Shown here piece after piece: positions 40,001-53,620 of a stretch of 64,000 nt of DNA. The position numbers and the translations under genes are program-made. The notes beneath the pieces are model-generated. The model was not told the origin of the DNA and ran no database searches. It saw only the letters and a program-made list of their open reading frames with translations. The stretch comes from Acridotheres tristis (taxonomy: Eukaryota > Chordata > Aves > Passeriformes > Sturnidae): assembly GCA_037013685.1 (NCBI GenBank), contig CM072886.1, forward strand, positions 92,412,922-92,476,921, given 5' to 3'. Each line of letters opens with the position of its first letter. Position 1 is the first letter of the stretch.

Positions 40001-43000
40001 CATCCATTTCTACACATAATGCTGACTGAGAACTACAGTCTCTGCTCCTATCATTTTTTTTCTCCACAGTCTTAAGTGGGGTCATCTCCCTTATCACTAG
40101 GGAATCAATGCCAGGTTACTGTGCCATCAATTTAATTGAGGGGAGGGCTGCTTAAGCCATCTCACATTTCCCATTGAACATAATGGGATTCTGCCTCCTC
40201 CTGACCTGTGGTGGTGAAGGGACCTTCCCCAGGTGAAGGCTGGACTGCAGCCCAGCCACCCCTACCCCAAACCCCACTGCCCCTCCTCTCCCAAACACCG
40301 GGGGTCTCCGTTAATCCTCCCTGTCAAAGGCAGCTGGGAAGACAGGGACTTCCAAGGCAAACACTGCCTCCCCCATTCAGACATTTAAATAGCATTTGGT
40401 ACTTTTACAAAGCACACGCTCTCCAGGGTGATACACGAATTTAAAAAAAGCTAGTACGGGAGAAAAAGAAGGGAAAAGCACCTCGCTTTCTAGAGAGAGC
40501 AAACCTAAATAATTAGTCATTAGTGCTAGGTTTTGCTTGTTTTTTAAATACACAGCAAACAGATACCTTTTGCTCTGCAATCTTGATGACTGCCATCCTT
40601 AATGAGGTTTTGGAAGTAGGTTATGACTTCTGTAGGAAAGAGAATGAAAGAACTTTCGCTCTCCTGTCCCTTGCTGGGTGCCAGGGTTTTGGAAATTGCA
40701 CATAAAGCTGTGTATTGCTGTAGATGTCCTTTGTGGCAACAGTAGAAACCAGTAAGTGCTTTTGAAAAAAAAGTGAGAGCATCAGAACAGAAATATAATG
40801 GGTTTATTTGCATTACTAGGATTCTCTGGAATGTTAGGGTTTTGTGGTAATTTTTCTTTTTTTTTTTCCTTTTCTTCACTATATCCAAAAGATATTGGTA
40901 GAAAGTACTATTATTAGCAGTATCCTATGCAATTACATATATATAGTGTATGTATATACACGTATCTCTTATAAACACAACACAACTCCCACTCAAAACA
41001 GCAAAAATGTAACAGGTAATGTGTACAGAAAGGATTCTTATTCTAGTATGGAAACAGATATTTGCAAAGAAAACATACAGACAGAGAAAGATCTATACAG
41101 TATTTTTGATACCTAATATGGCTTAAATAACTTCTATCATGACCAATCTTCTCTCTTCAATGACAAAACACAAGCTAAATTCAAAAAGCACACTTCAAAA
41201 CATTGCCTGCTAGCCCCTGAGAATTGAACACAGATAATCTTTCTTTCAGGTGCAGCACATTATCTGATCAACACTACACAAACTGATTTCCATAAGAAAT
41301 TCTAGCCTAATCATGCAACCTTCATGTTAATTTAAAAAATAGTCCTTGATTTTGAAATGAAGTTGAAAGTATAGTGTCAGAACAAAGTGAAAGAGTTATC
41401 ATTAGCCTTCAAAAGTGACAAATAAGAAAGACACAAACAAGTGTCAGGATAATTAAAAAGGCATTGTTCACTTTTTAGAAGGAAAAAAAAAGAATTGCAC
41501 GAAAAATATTAAGCTAACAAAGAAAGAGCAAATATGAGTAGAAAAAATGACAGTTATCTGCAAAATTCATAAATGTGTCTTTTGTATAACCGTAATGATC
41601 ATATTTTATGCTGTCATTTTACATTTAATTGCTCACCCTGGTACTTTACTTCATAGCAGCCATCAGTACCCCACAGAGCCAGATGCTGAATTGCAAAAAA
41701 ACATACTGTGACCACAGACTTATACGAAAGTAACTTTGCTGAGCTGTGGTGTATGACAAGTTAATTTTTGCAATTATACTTTTTCCAAGAATAAATGAAA
41801 CTGCAGGTCATTACTATTCTATATCATTAAAAAGAGGCAGAAAATTTTCTTGATCATAAAGGCCTCAAACTCGTTTTATCATTACTTTGACATATGAAAG
41901 CAACTTTACAATCTGCTTTTGCTCAATGTGGCCTAATGAAATAAGCACCACCTCAGCTGAAATATGTAAACATCTTGATACATTAAGAAGCACATAACTA
42001 AGGAATATTGTTATTATTATACAGTGCTAACCCATCATATGTCAGGAAAGAAATGCTATATGAGCTCTGCTTACTCACAGCTGTTAGCTCTGCTGTATTA
42101 CACCACATGTCAAAGTACTGAAGGGACGCTCAGTTGTCATGAAGACTGAAATTGTCCCCTGTTCATTTCTCTACCTAAGAGTCATTAAATGTTAGAAATG
42201 TTTTTTAAAATAATTAAACATAATGTCCATCACTGTCAAATTGTCTGTGCAATCAAACAGCAAGAGAGCAGATATCATTATGAAACATGTAATGTCTGCC
42301 TTCTGTATCTGTGCTTATGTTATCTGAAGACTTACTAAGAATTCAGAAGTTGGGATTTCTTTACATTTCAAAATATTTACTGTACATGGAGAAATCAGGA
42401 ATTCTCAGAGCATTCTTTCTCATAAAATGCTTTTTCATTTTCTGCACAATTGCTTTACTTTCCCATCACCAATGCAAACTATAACACTCAAGTGAGGAGA
42501 AAAAGAGATTCTGCTTTCCAGATGAATACATTTATTAAGACAAAAGAATGAGAAGAAAATGTTTCAATTGTCATTGCATCTGTTTGCAATAAACGTCAAG
42601 AGCCTTTTAAAAAATTGACTACAGAGCTGACAAAAGATATCAGGTTGACAGGCAAAGAGCTGGAAATCCTCAGTTCACCCACTGAACAAGAAAATACAAG
42701 GACCCCCAAGCCACAAAACACCCTGATTTTTCAGACTCTTCTCTGCCAACCCATCCAATCCTTAATATTGACTGAGCCGCATATATCATTTCTTAGCACA
42801 TCCTTTAGTATATCTCCTAAATTAAGAGTGATTGCTTACTTCAGTTTTCTCTTCTGAGAATGAGAGAGCAGAGACCAGTAGAGAGGTAAGAAAAGGTCCA
42901 ATAAATCCTATGACTGAGATTTTTAAATTCATAGAATTAACTAGAAACAAAATCAAATAGATTTCTTAAAACAGTCCACATGTTACTTATACCTTCATAC

Positions 43001-44869
43001 CCTATTCTCATCCAAATCCCAGTGCTTTTCTCCCAAACAAGACCCTTAACTACTCTGAAATTATTTATAAATGTTAGAGTTTTATAATTTGGAGAACCTC
43101 TTGCTCTTTCTTCCCTTGATCTCCTTGCATGGCAGCCATGGATCCCTACACACAAGATTCTCTCTATTCATATACAGGTTCTGCAACAGCAGCTCTACAG
43201 TGTTTTCATAAACACAAAACAAGCATCTAAACACACTCGCTATCAAAAAAGAATACCACGAACATTGGACATAGTTGTTTTTTCTCTTACTTAGAATACT
43301 AAGAATTTATTGCTTCAAGGAAATGTTTTTGTGAAGAAGAAGAAATTAGAATTACAGAGAAAAAGAAGTATGGTTTGAACTGCATACCATTGCATACAAG
43401 TCTTCTGTAGAAATGGAACACCATCCAATTAATTCTGTGTAGCTACAAAATAGGAGGAGGTTGCCTGTGTCTGTAGGCAGAGTACAAAGCAGCTTTTAAA
43501 ATCTCCAGCACCACAATTTTAATCTCAGTGCATCCTATATGCAAACAAATCATTGCTGGGGAGATAAAACTTTATTATTGTGAATAAAAGAACAATATTA
43601 AAATATTTTCATAGTACTTCGTAAAGAATATACATCTTGTCCTGGACTACCAAATACTTTGCTAAAAATTTGTATATGCAGCATAGAACCTCTTTTTCCA
43701 ATTTTTTTTTTGTTCAATAAAGTTTAAAGTCATTGCGTATTTACAGGATAAGGAATAAAAAGCTTTCCTTTCCCTCGTGTAGAGAAAAATTGGAAAACAG
43801 GCACTCTGTTAATCTAACAATCTCTATCAGTACTCCTGTTACAATGAATTTGACACATCACAATTCTATTTAAAAACCAAAACACAATGAGAAAGCAGAA
43901 ATCTGCAACTCACTAACCACTAGCACCCTTGCACCTGTGTAATGCAGCAACAATGAAAGGCAACATGTGTTCCCTTCCTGCTAGCAAGGCAGCATTTAGG
44001 AAAATGGTAAGAACCTGAAGCAGTTGTGAGGTTACATAAGCAAAGATATGGTAAAATAATCTTGTCTGCATGGGCAAACCTTTGTAAACTTGTGAGAGTT
44101 AGCAGAGCTCAATACAGAGACACAGGATTACCTATGCAGAACAGTTCACAGAACTAGGGCTTAACACATGAAGGACTAAAACCTACCTACTATCTCTCCC
44201 CTTCTTTCATTGTCAGCTTTCATCTGTATTCATTATTTTCAGTGTAAAACTGCTTTTGCATACCTCACAATATACATTTATTATATGCATAACTAGAAGA
44301 AAAAAAAAGAGTATCATCCTACAGGAGACTGCTTGGGCTTTATTTCTGAACCCTTTACAACTCCCTTTCACCTTCAAACCAAAGGCAACAATTTTTGACA
44401 ACCAATAAGCAAATTTAAAATAAAATACTATTAAAGCTCTTGTTCACAAAACAACATTAAAGCCACAGTACTGCTATTTGATATATTATTAGAAACAAAA
44501 AGAAAACATGATAATGTAATAATGTAAATACACAAAAATAGCAGATGGTCTTTAACTGTCAAATATGGATTTTTCATAGCTGGTACACAATTTACTGTCA
44601 CAGGCACTTTGGTGCTACAGAAGTATTAGTACAGCTATTAACTATTTAATTCTTTAGATGACACTGTGTTTTAGGACAGGGATTTAAATAATTTACTTCA
44701 ATATTCTACTGTTTTAATTTTGCTGCTAGGAACTCGTGCAACAAAGTTGTAGAAAAAACACATGATGCTTGTTGATAGTGATATAAGACAGGATTATTAT
44801 AAAAACCAATTATATCTTTTCATTCTCTTTTGCTTAATTAAAGCAAGAAGAATCACTATCTTTCTCAGC

Positions 44870-45150
44870 AGTAATCATGTGGAAGCTGTATAGCACAGAT
44901 ACAGTAATTAACTTAACCTTATCACTTAACTCTATTGGGTCATTGGAGTGAGGCACAGTATCAGTGCTCAGAATCAATGCTCTAATGCTAACATCTTTGA
45001 GCAGTTCGGAGATTGAATAATGCCATCTCTAAATGGACACTCTTTGTTCCTGCTTAGCTAGGCTGGATAAATGTTCCTGCTCATAACTTTAATATGGCAG
45101 CTTAACCATTTAATCATTGTACATTAATACATTATCAATATCGTGAACAT
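44870..45150. promoter_or_regulatory. Candidate conserved non-coding element
   Basis: The stretch has little simple-sequence content. It contains CAGTAATTAACTTAACC, TGAATAATGCC, CTTTAATATGGCAGC and a CATTTAATCATTGTACATTAA cluster. It resembles enhancer DNA with homeobox and POU-type cores. Conservation is not tested. Confidence 0.25.
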
Positions 45151-45479
45151 GTAAGTACAAAATTACTTGTCAAAGTAATCAGATATTACCGATTTTTGTG
45201 CATAAATACAATAGGTGTGGGATTTTGTCTTAATTATATATTTTCATGAAAAAATATATAGCTCAGGTTTTTTTTTTCACTTAAGAGAGATTTGAAAAGA
45301 ATTATCATCTCTAAACATAGACTTATTTTTCCTTCATCTAAAGCAGATTTTTAAAATGCAAAGAAATGTTCTGTATTTTCTTTGGTAGAATTAGCCAAGT
45401 GTGCAAAGTTTAGTGCATTTTAGCTATACAGGGGACACGTGGGCATCTGGGGGATTTTCATAACTGAAGACTTGTGCTG

Positions 45480-45570
45480 TATCACAACAAATTAAGCGTA
45501 ATTAAACACTCTGTTCAGTGTCTATTGTTAATTGCAGCAGCTAATTTGATGCTTAGTTAGTGTTATGCTC
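45480..45570. promoter_or_regulatory. Candidate conserved non-coding element
   Basis: A compact run of homeobox-like cores: AAATTAAGCGTAATTAAAC, then CTATTGTTAATTGCAGC (also SOX-like ATTGTT), then GCTAATTTGATGCTTAG. This is pattern-based only. Confidence 0.3.
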
Positions 45571-46039
45571 CGAAATATTTCTAAGCACGCAAAATTCTTC
45601 AGTTAAGACTTCTTGCTTATAGCTCTATTTTTTTTTCACCCTCATTCGAGAGATTTTAGCTCATTTATTACTTTTGTTAAGCGATCAGAAATTCCCTTGC
45701 CAAGACAGTACTTTGAGGTCCTTCACTTTCACCAAGTCAGACACTAAATCATAGGGGACAATTATCAGCAAATGCTCTCCGACAGGCCCTAAGCCTGCTG
45801 AGGTAATGCAGCTGACAAACTTTGATGCGCCATGCCCGTGCACATTATGTTCACGTAGTGTGTACATCTGGGCACCCTTTATGGCGATGCAGCAAACAGC
45901 CAATCATTTATTCCACTCTAATTAGCACACATGTAAATCCTCACCAATCAAGCCACTCACAGGGTTACCGTTGTGGCAGCCATACAGCAAGCTGGCAGGA
46001 CACGGGAAGAAAGTACAAGAAGCAACTATTGGGTTTGAT

Positions 46040-46340
46040 TTGAACCTGCCGTCACGCCACGGCAGGTCCCCCCAGTCCTGACTGTAACCAGCTCTCCCCT
46101 TCACAACCCATCACGGAGCTCCACGCGAAAAAGGTCATCGGGCAGACTGCAGCCCGGCCAAGATGCTTTGATTCTTTGCAGGCTCTGGGAGCACACCTGA
46201 AGCGACGCGCGGCTCCCATAGCTCACAGCGCCGGAGCTGTCGCAGGCAAAAGTCAGGCGTAGCTCTAAAGCATGCGGCACAGCATGGAGTACACGCTACC
46301 TCAAAGAAGCGCTGTCCACCTCAATATTTTAGAGCCCGTT
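46040..46340. promoter_or_regulatory. Weak CpG-rich cluster
   Basis: CpGs recur over about 300 bases (CCGTCACGCCACGG, GAAGCGACGCGCGGCTCCC, CAGCGCCGGAGCTGTCGC) within otherwise CpG-poor DNA. CCGTCACGCCACGGCAGG contains an imperfect inverted repeat. It is less dense than the 30-kb island. It could be an orphan regulatory island; no exon can be assigned. Confidence 0.35.
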
Positions 46341-49300
46341 ATGTCGCCAGGAAACTATCTGCCAGATGTCAGCATCCCTTTTCTTCCTCACAAGCCCAGG
46401 TGCCTCTGCAGTAACCCTTTTATTTTGAAATAAATAGCAAACGCCTTCAAAAGGACAGATTCAGGCATTCAGAAAATCTACTGACACTGGTTTATATTAT
46501 GCAACTCCAAAGAATACAGCATGCTTTGAAATACCTAAAGTGGTTAGCTCCCATTTCCCAAAATTGAATCAAAGCAGTATGCAAGACCCTACAATGCTAT
46601 TCATTACTAAATTAGAAAATGCTCTATTTCAAAACAGCTTTAAAAGGTGCATGTATATTGTCAAGGATACAACAGTTAGCCTAATAAAAGTATTCCTCAA
46701 AACGGAGAGTATTTCTTTTCAGAACAAAAATCCACTTAAATCCTGTACCTTCATGCTTTCAGTGCTTACTGCAAGAAAAAAAAAGCAAGTAAAACTGCAT
46801 TTAGCAGTAGGATTTAGCTACACTGATTTACATTTTTATTCAGGGGTGGAAAGACATATCCACTAAATGCATTTCAAACTTTTTATACTTAAGTGTATTT
46901 CTACTCATCATTTATCTTTATCTACATCTAATTAAGCATGTTTACAAATTGATTTGTTATATGATACAAATTAATGAAGCAAATAGCTATGATAAGTATG
47001 GTATTGGTTCAGTTTTCAAACAACTTGTCAAAAAAGTATCACTAGAAATAATTATTCTTGTAAAATTATATGGACAACCAGAAGAGAGCGACAGAAAGAA
47101 AAATTAAATTGTGCTGGTCTTTCTCCAGATAAACTGGATCAAAGACAGCAGGATGAGAAAAATCTGCTCAAGAACTGTTAGAACCTTATTTTTAATGAAG
47201 TTCTACAAACAAAAGAAAATTTTAAAGGAGATTATCTTCTCACTGTAACATGAAACCAGGAAAATAATGCAGTGGATATTGTACATCTACCAAAAAACAA
47301 CAAAGCAAGCTATCATATTTACCTCAGCTCCCATTAACAGAAAAATATTGGGATGTGGTAAAGAGAAATTTCTTCCTGACATTATGGATGTTTTCACAGT
47401 TGATGCTGCCTCTCCAGTTAGTCTCCCTTTCCTACAGAGCTACCACCAAGGGGGAAAGCAGGTTGTAGCTCTCAGCCTGGATCTAGGCACTCAGGTAAGA
47501 TGGTCTCTGCCAGATTAGCAAGAAATCACTGTCTACTTGAGCTTAAGAAAATTCCTTTTGAGGAGAGGGGTAATCACCTTACAAGTCCTACAGCTTATGA
47601 GTCCACTCCTAGGATGTCTGTAACTTAACCTACTGAAATTAGACACACTTATTCTGAATTTACTTCCAAATCAATTGGAACATTTACGTGACATCATGGA
47701 TGCTCATGGCTTTGGCAAGAGGTCAGGAAGAGTGGCCAGTGCGAAGTGATGTCCCAGGGGATTTCCAACCTGCACAGGACAAGCTGGTGAGCCAGGGTAG
47801 TACAAAACACAGCCCTCCTTTCCATCCCCTGAGGTGACATGCTCTAGGGCCAAAAAAACATCAAATACCAACCGAGCACTGGTCCTGCAGGGATCCCACC
47901 CTCACACCATGGACATTACTGGGGGTGTTCTGCCATCACACATAGCCTGCCTGCCCCAGCAACCAGTCAACCCCCAGCCAAAACCAACTATTTCCGTGCC
48001 TCCTGCAGCATTGTGTGGCTCTTAGCACATGGTAGGGAGGGGCAGAGAGATCACTGTGAATATCCCCCATCCCAATAAGTGATCTTTTCAGGATTCTTAC
48101 CTAATACACTCTATCAGGAGACTTCTAGTGGAAATGGCAGGATATTGTTGGCACCACAAACCCAAACACAGAAGGCTCTCATGGTTGAAGCCATGCATGT
48201 AGGCATGCAGGAGGCAGCACCCTCTGCCTTCGGGCTCTGCCAGACAGCCCCTGGGTCACACCCTGTTCCTGCAGAGCAGCAGAGGGAGCAGAGCCCCCGT
48301 TAAGCCCCAGTGGACAGGGGTGTTCCCAGCACCAGACTGGCTGCCCACAGCTGCTGGCATGGCACAGGCAGAAACCCCATGAGCCATGTTCACATGGAGG
48401 CACCTACACTGCCCAGGAACAGGGTAAGACAAAGCAAGAGTGAAATACGGTCCTGTGGTGATCAACAGACTGAGCATCATGCTGCTCCCTACAGTAGAAA
48501 ACATTGGCTGCTGTCTCCTGGGCTAGTTACTGGATAAAGTCACCACAAAGCAGGGTCTGTGCTGCCCAGAGCATCTGAGAGGAAGATGGTAACCAAAGCA
48601 CATTCCTCTGAGCAGAGAGAAAGGCCACAGATAGAAAGGCCACCTATATCAGCTCCTCAGCAATTCTACACAGATAAATTAAAAAATACATAATGATCTT
48701 ATATCCTCCTTTTCAGATATGTCAGTCAATTTTTTTTATTTATGCTTGATGCAAGATACAATTTTTCCTCTCCTCATTATCCCAGAATGAAAGAATATTG
48801 TCCATGTAACAATGTAATAAAATTTTGAACACAAATATTTACAAACTGCTCAAAGCTCACTAAGTATCTATCTCCTTTGATCTGTTAATAACATAAATAG
48901 AGCGACACATTAAGTAATCTGATTTAATCGTAAGAAAAATTTTTGTGCTTTTTAATCCTCCTTCTAGTTTATGGGCACTTACCTTTTTATTTATTATGTG
49001 TCATTTGAATGGAAAATTAAAACAACTCAGTATTTCCATTCTGCATTCTGAACTGCAGCTGCTTTGCCACTTCCAGCTATACAAAAAATATTTAGAAGTT
49101 ATGTATTAGGAGTTTTCAACAAGCTTTAACTACAAGATGCCTTTATTTCACTTCATTACATACTACTGGTGGATGTTCTCTGACAGCATAGTAAGAAAAA
49201 CAAAACAGTAGTTGCATCATGGTAATCATCATCAGATCCCTCAAATCCTATGGCCACATCAGAAAAGGCAGCAATGCCCCTATGCCATCTGCATGTCACT

Positions 49301-52300
49301 TCAACTGCTCCACTATTAGCAAGCTAGCCAGCCCACAACAGTAGTTGGGTCAGCATGATTGCCCTGCAGCCTTTGAAAACCTGACCTTTTCGTCACACAT
49401 GAGTCAGGGAGCATTATTCTATAGCAGTATGCATGGCTCTAGCAGGGCCATACACTCAAAACAGCATCCCAGCCACCTTGAGGAAGTGGAGAAGAGATAT
49501 AAGAAACTAACCACAATGATAGATGATCCTGAGAACATGAAAAAAGTAAATGAAATACAGGAGACCTCTGTTTTCATTAAGGGGAAAAAGTCCTCAGTGA
49601 GGATTAATAAAAATTATGAAGGGAACTGACGCAATCACTGTAGGTGGCTATCTCAGCTCATCTCAAATGCAAAGGCAAGGAAAGCTCGCCGTAGCTATAA
49701 AAGGCAAAGGCAATCAGGCAAGAAGGGCAAATATGTAGGAACTCTAATTAACGAACAATAAATGCATAAAATAAACTGCCAAAAAGATGAAATCAAAGTA
49801 GGTACCTTTTTTTTTTTTAATGAGACAATACACTGGTCCGCAATTATTTTTTGTAGCAATTTAATTATGACAATGAATAGTGTTCCTTTTCTTTTTCTTA
49901 TTTCTTATGGGAAATTGTAAAGCATCTTGTTAAAGTAACAAAAAAATATATTGTTCTTCTTCATTTTCTCTTTGATCATGCTTCCATCAGCTTAATGGCA
50001 TAAAAGACTGATGTGCTGTGTAAATTCTTGCCTGTTGAACTCACCTGAACCAACATGTACTACTAGCAGGCACAGCATTGTCCCAATAGTGCCCAAAGAC
50101 AGCTTATTTGCAGTCTACAGGATCTGCCTGTTTAAATTAAAGGAAAATTCAGTGGTTTATAATATCCAGAGAGTATAAAATTTCATGATTGTGACATTGT
50201 GACATGACATTTTCTGCACTAAATTTTACCCATCATTTCCTCTAGGTACCATTTGCTATGTTTCCTGGAATGCATGACAGTATTTCAGTAGTCTGTAGAA
50301 CAACTGGAACACCTCTATCCAACATATTTAGGTAAATAAATCCAAATATGATCTAAAATTCCTGTTAAGTAAAAAGATCCTAATGTCAATTTATGTTTTA
50401 AAATTCTGAAATAGAAAATAAATTTGAAAGTATTGCTTACTTTTTTAAGGAAGTTTTACCTCTGTATAAGACTTGTTGTAAATTTTAGATTACCTGGGAT
50501 GAAGCATCTCATATGATATAAATTATATAAATTGTTTCACCATACATATGCCTCAGGTGTTTTACCTGCCAAAATTAAGCCCGTGGCTTAGCAAAACCAT
50601 TCACTGCATGAGACAGAAGACACGGAGCAATATTTGTAAATGGAGCAAAATATATGACCCATGGCCCACACAATCCATCTAACACAAAAGAAGAGTGGTT
50701 ATTCCAGAGAATCTGAGTAAAGGACTCCAAGATTGCTTTACATAAAGCCATGTTAGCTACTTATGAAGAAAAGCATTTTTCTATTCATCACTCTCAGGAC
50801 CATACTCAAGCTAACTTGCTCTCCCTGGATCACCACAACTGGCCCCAGGTCTTCTGTACTCACACTCACTCTTGAGTAAAGTCTAAATAAAATGTGGTGG
50901 GGTATCATTGAGGATCTTAACACTACCATTGCTGCTAAACACAGAGATTCCAGTAAGTCACCAGATGCCTGGCAGAACTCCCATGCCACATGGGCTTCTT
51001 CAGAGGGTAAATAAGAAAATGACAAGCAATGACAGTCAAAGGCTTGACATGTCCATGTACCTTGGCCTACGGACTCATCCCTGCCCCCTGCATTTTATCT
51101 TTCTTTTTTTTTCCCCCTTTTTTTTGTAAATCTGTCACCTCTACTATTCCTATTTCAACCATTCATGTAATTTCATTGTCTGTTATGGCCATCTTATTTG
51201 CAGGGCCTGTAGGCATTAATTTTATTTAATATACTATATGCTTGACACTCCACATGGTGTTAATGAGTTGCCAGCTGCCTGTTGTGATACAAGAAGTAAC
51301 CGTAAACCCAGTGTCGCCTTTACTCCTGCACTGGTTCGGTTTTCTATTGTGACACATAAATGTCAACTGGTATGATCAGAAGTAAACAGTCATGACAGAC
51401 AGGAAAAAAGGAGCTGACAGTTGAAGGTGATGATATCCATTAGGCTTCTACAGCTGCCACCTCCTGGGGAGACTGCTGAAGGATTTGAAATGTGGTGCAG
51501 AGCTCCTGGCTAACATGGCTCTATGACAAAGAATATGCTTACCTTCAAAATACCTGGCCTACCACCTAACCATCTGGCTTATTATCATTCAGATAAATCC
51601 ACTTATATGCACAGGAAGGAGAAAGCCATGATGGAACACCAGAAGTGCATAAAAAGGGCAGAAACATTAGTCAATCAGCCCGATGATTCTTGAACAGTTG
51701 TTAAGGGAGCATGTCATTGCCTTGCTCACTTAACCATGGACATAAAAGAAAAGAGCTTCCCAAAAAGACAGAGTGTAAGATTTCAGTTAAATTAAGCTGC
51801 ATCTTAAGATGTCCGTCAAGAGCAGTTAGAAAGATTATGTCCAAGTCAATCTTTATTCACATTTCACTCTTTGTGATAGTAGATTAAACACTTCATTTTG
51901 TTGAAGAGAGAACTTTTACCTGATAAATGCAGAAGTAAGAAAAATCACTTAAGTTAAATACCAAGGCAGTTTTCTTATCACAACCCACTGGACTTTAAGT
52001 TGTGCAAACCAACCAAAGCCTGTATTTGACGTGTGAGAGGATGACTGAAGAAATTTGAGACTTCCCAGTGCGTGCAAACCCCCAGCAGAGGCCAGTGCCT
52101 TTGCTCTCTCTCCCCCACACCTCTGCGACACATTCACAAAGATGTCAGGGCAGAATGCAATCCTCAGATGGCACATGTACCTCTAGGCTGCTGCAATTTA
52201 TGCCAGGGCTAACATAGCTCAACCCAGAAAATTAGAGCTGTAACTGCTTCCATGATCTCCTCCTTCCATCCCCCAACACTAAGAGCAGTATTTTTCCTTA

Positions 52301-52989
52301 TAAGCAGCTCAGGTAATTGCCTTTATTATACACAATATTCATTCCTTAGATTTTCATCACCAATAGAGCTATTATAAATTATTTTAGCTGTACTCTTCAT
52401 GCTTTTATCCCTGTATTGATTTTATTTTTAATGTAAACTTTTAAATTATAATGCCAGAGAAACAACTACTTATATAGCTACAAAGGCTAAATTAGCGAAA
52501 ACTGAGAGAAAAGTGCTAAAGATATTTGATATGAAACATTTAAAGCAAATGTTATTTATGTAATACTAAAATGTAAAAAAATGCAAATGTAAATGTAGTT
52601 CCACCTTCCAGTGTACAGCAATAATAAAGTATTAGATTCAAGCATCCTAATTAACTTAATGAGATGGAGTTTTCTTTAATTCCCTAATTCCTTTCCTTCA
52701 GCCATCTAAGCTTTACTCAGGTTGAAGAATACAATGATGAAAAACACCAGCAGATATTACTGAAAATGTCTCCCTTTGCCTTGTGTTACAGTAAAGCACA
52801 GAGCACTTTGCAGCATGTCTAATACTCGGCCACTGTAGTACTTTAGATCCATAGGAACACATCCCCACATCTACTAAGAAAATATCTTCCTGTGTCTCTG
52901 ACACAGCACTTAGGGAATACCTCCTTTAAACAGCCAAATGGAAAACAGAATTTAAAGGCATGTTTCATCTGGTCTCTATAAAGGTAAGC
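46341..52989. other. Non-coding stretch
   Basis: No exon was supported. A GC-richer portion at 47690-48560 has overlapping open frames on both strands without domains. The 94-codon plus frame at 49345-49629 ends in a lysine-rich tail (EEVEKRYKKL then TTMIDDPENMKKV) that looks protein-like but matches nothing I know. A possible conserved element lies at 48700-49000. Confidence 0.4.
48700..49000. promoter_or_regulatory. Candidate conserved non-coding element
   Basis: AT-rich but complex sequence with GATGCAAGATACAATTTTTC, GTCCATGTAACAATGTAATA, CTCCTTTGATCTGTTAATAAC (the CTTTGATC word resembles a TCF/LEF site) and AGTAATCTGATTTAATCG. This is pattern-based only. Confidence 0.25.
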
Positions 52990-53620
52990 ACACATGATTA
53001 CTGTATGCAGAATCTCAGCATTTGCAATTAGTAGAAAGCAATTCCAGTAAAAAATAAACCCGTTATACCATGGAATTAGAGCAATAGGTTAAATTGCAAT
53101 TTTTGTCAACAAGTCCATTTTTACTCTATCGATTTGCACAAGGTGATACGATGCACTGATTTGAATCTTATACACGGAAGTGATATTGCACTAATTGAAA
53201 AATAATTGGATTCGCCCCACTTTATAACAGATTCCTTTGCACTATCAAAGTTTTAATCTCTGATGAGTTTTGCAAAACTCACAGCATAAAAATCACTGAT
53301 TTATATCTTAATTCAGATGTGCCAAAGATTTCAAGGTGAGGAATTCCAAAACAGCAGACTGTGCAGGCTGCAATGCAAACATGAAACAAAAGTGAAAATG
53401 CTAACATTTTCTTTCCATATATTGTAGCAAATTAATTGTGTGTTTTGGTAACGTAGCTTATTAGTTTTGCATAATTTAAGTTTTAATTCATCGTTTAATT
53501 TTTAATTAAGTAGTCTCTTTCAAGATGAGCTTTCTACTCGCATTTTAGTTAGATGCTAAACATGCAATGCATAAAAGCAGTGGCAAGAATGTAATATTTA
53601 GTTCATATGATTTTGTCTGT
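52990..53620. promoter_or_regulatory. Candidate conserved non-coding element, long
   Basis: About 600 bases of complex AT-rich DNA have many homeobox/POU words: TTTGCAATTAGTAG, GATATTGCACTAATTG, AAATAATTGGATTCGCC, AAATTAATTGTGTG, TTTGCATAATTTAAG, TTTAATTTTTAATTAAG and ACATGCAATGCATAAAAG. It lacks simple repeats and reading frames. This is the strongest candidate for deep conservation in the right half of the window, judged by style only. Confidence 0.35.

Larger units (their letters stand above)
34028..46039. other. Long non-coding stretch
   Basis: No exon was recognised. Sequence is mostly AT-rich and unique-looking. Features seen by eye are a GC-richer patch at 40200-40380 (C-rich, proline-coding open frame, no domain), a TA-rich patch at 40936-40966, T and A runs near 40855 and 41485, and possible conserved elements at 41740-42000, 44870-45150 and 45480-45570. 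Short open frames on both strands overlap and lack domains. Confidence 0.45.

Noticed and set aside
47834..48537. Cluster of overlapping open frames on both strands
   Set aside because: A locally GC-richer stretch lowers stop frequency; no domain, no splice-site pairs and mutually overlapping frames.
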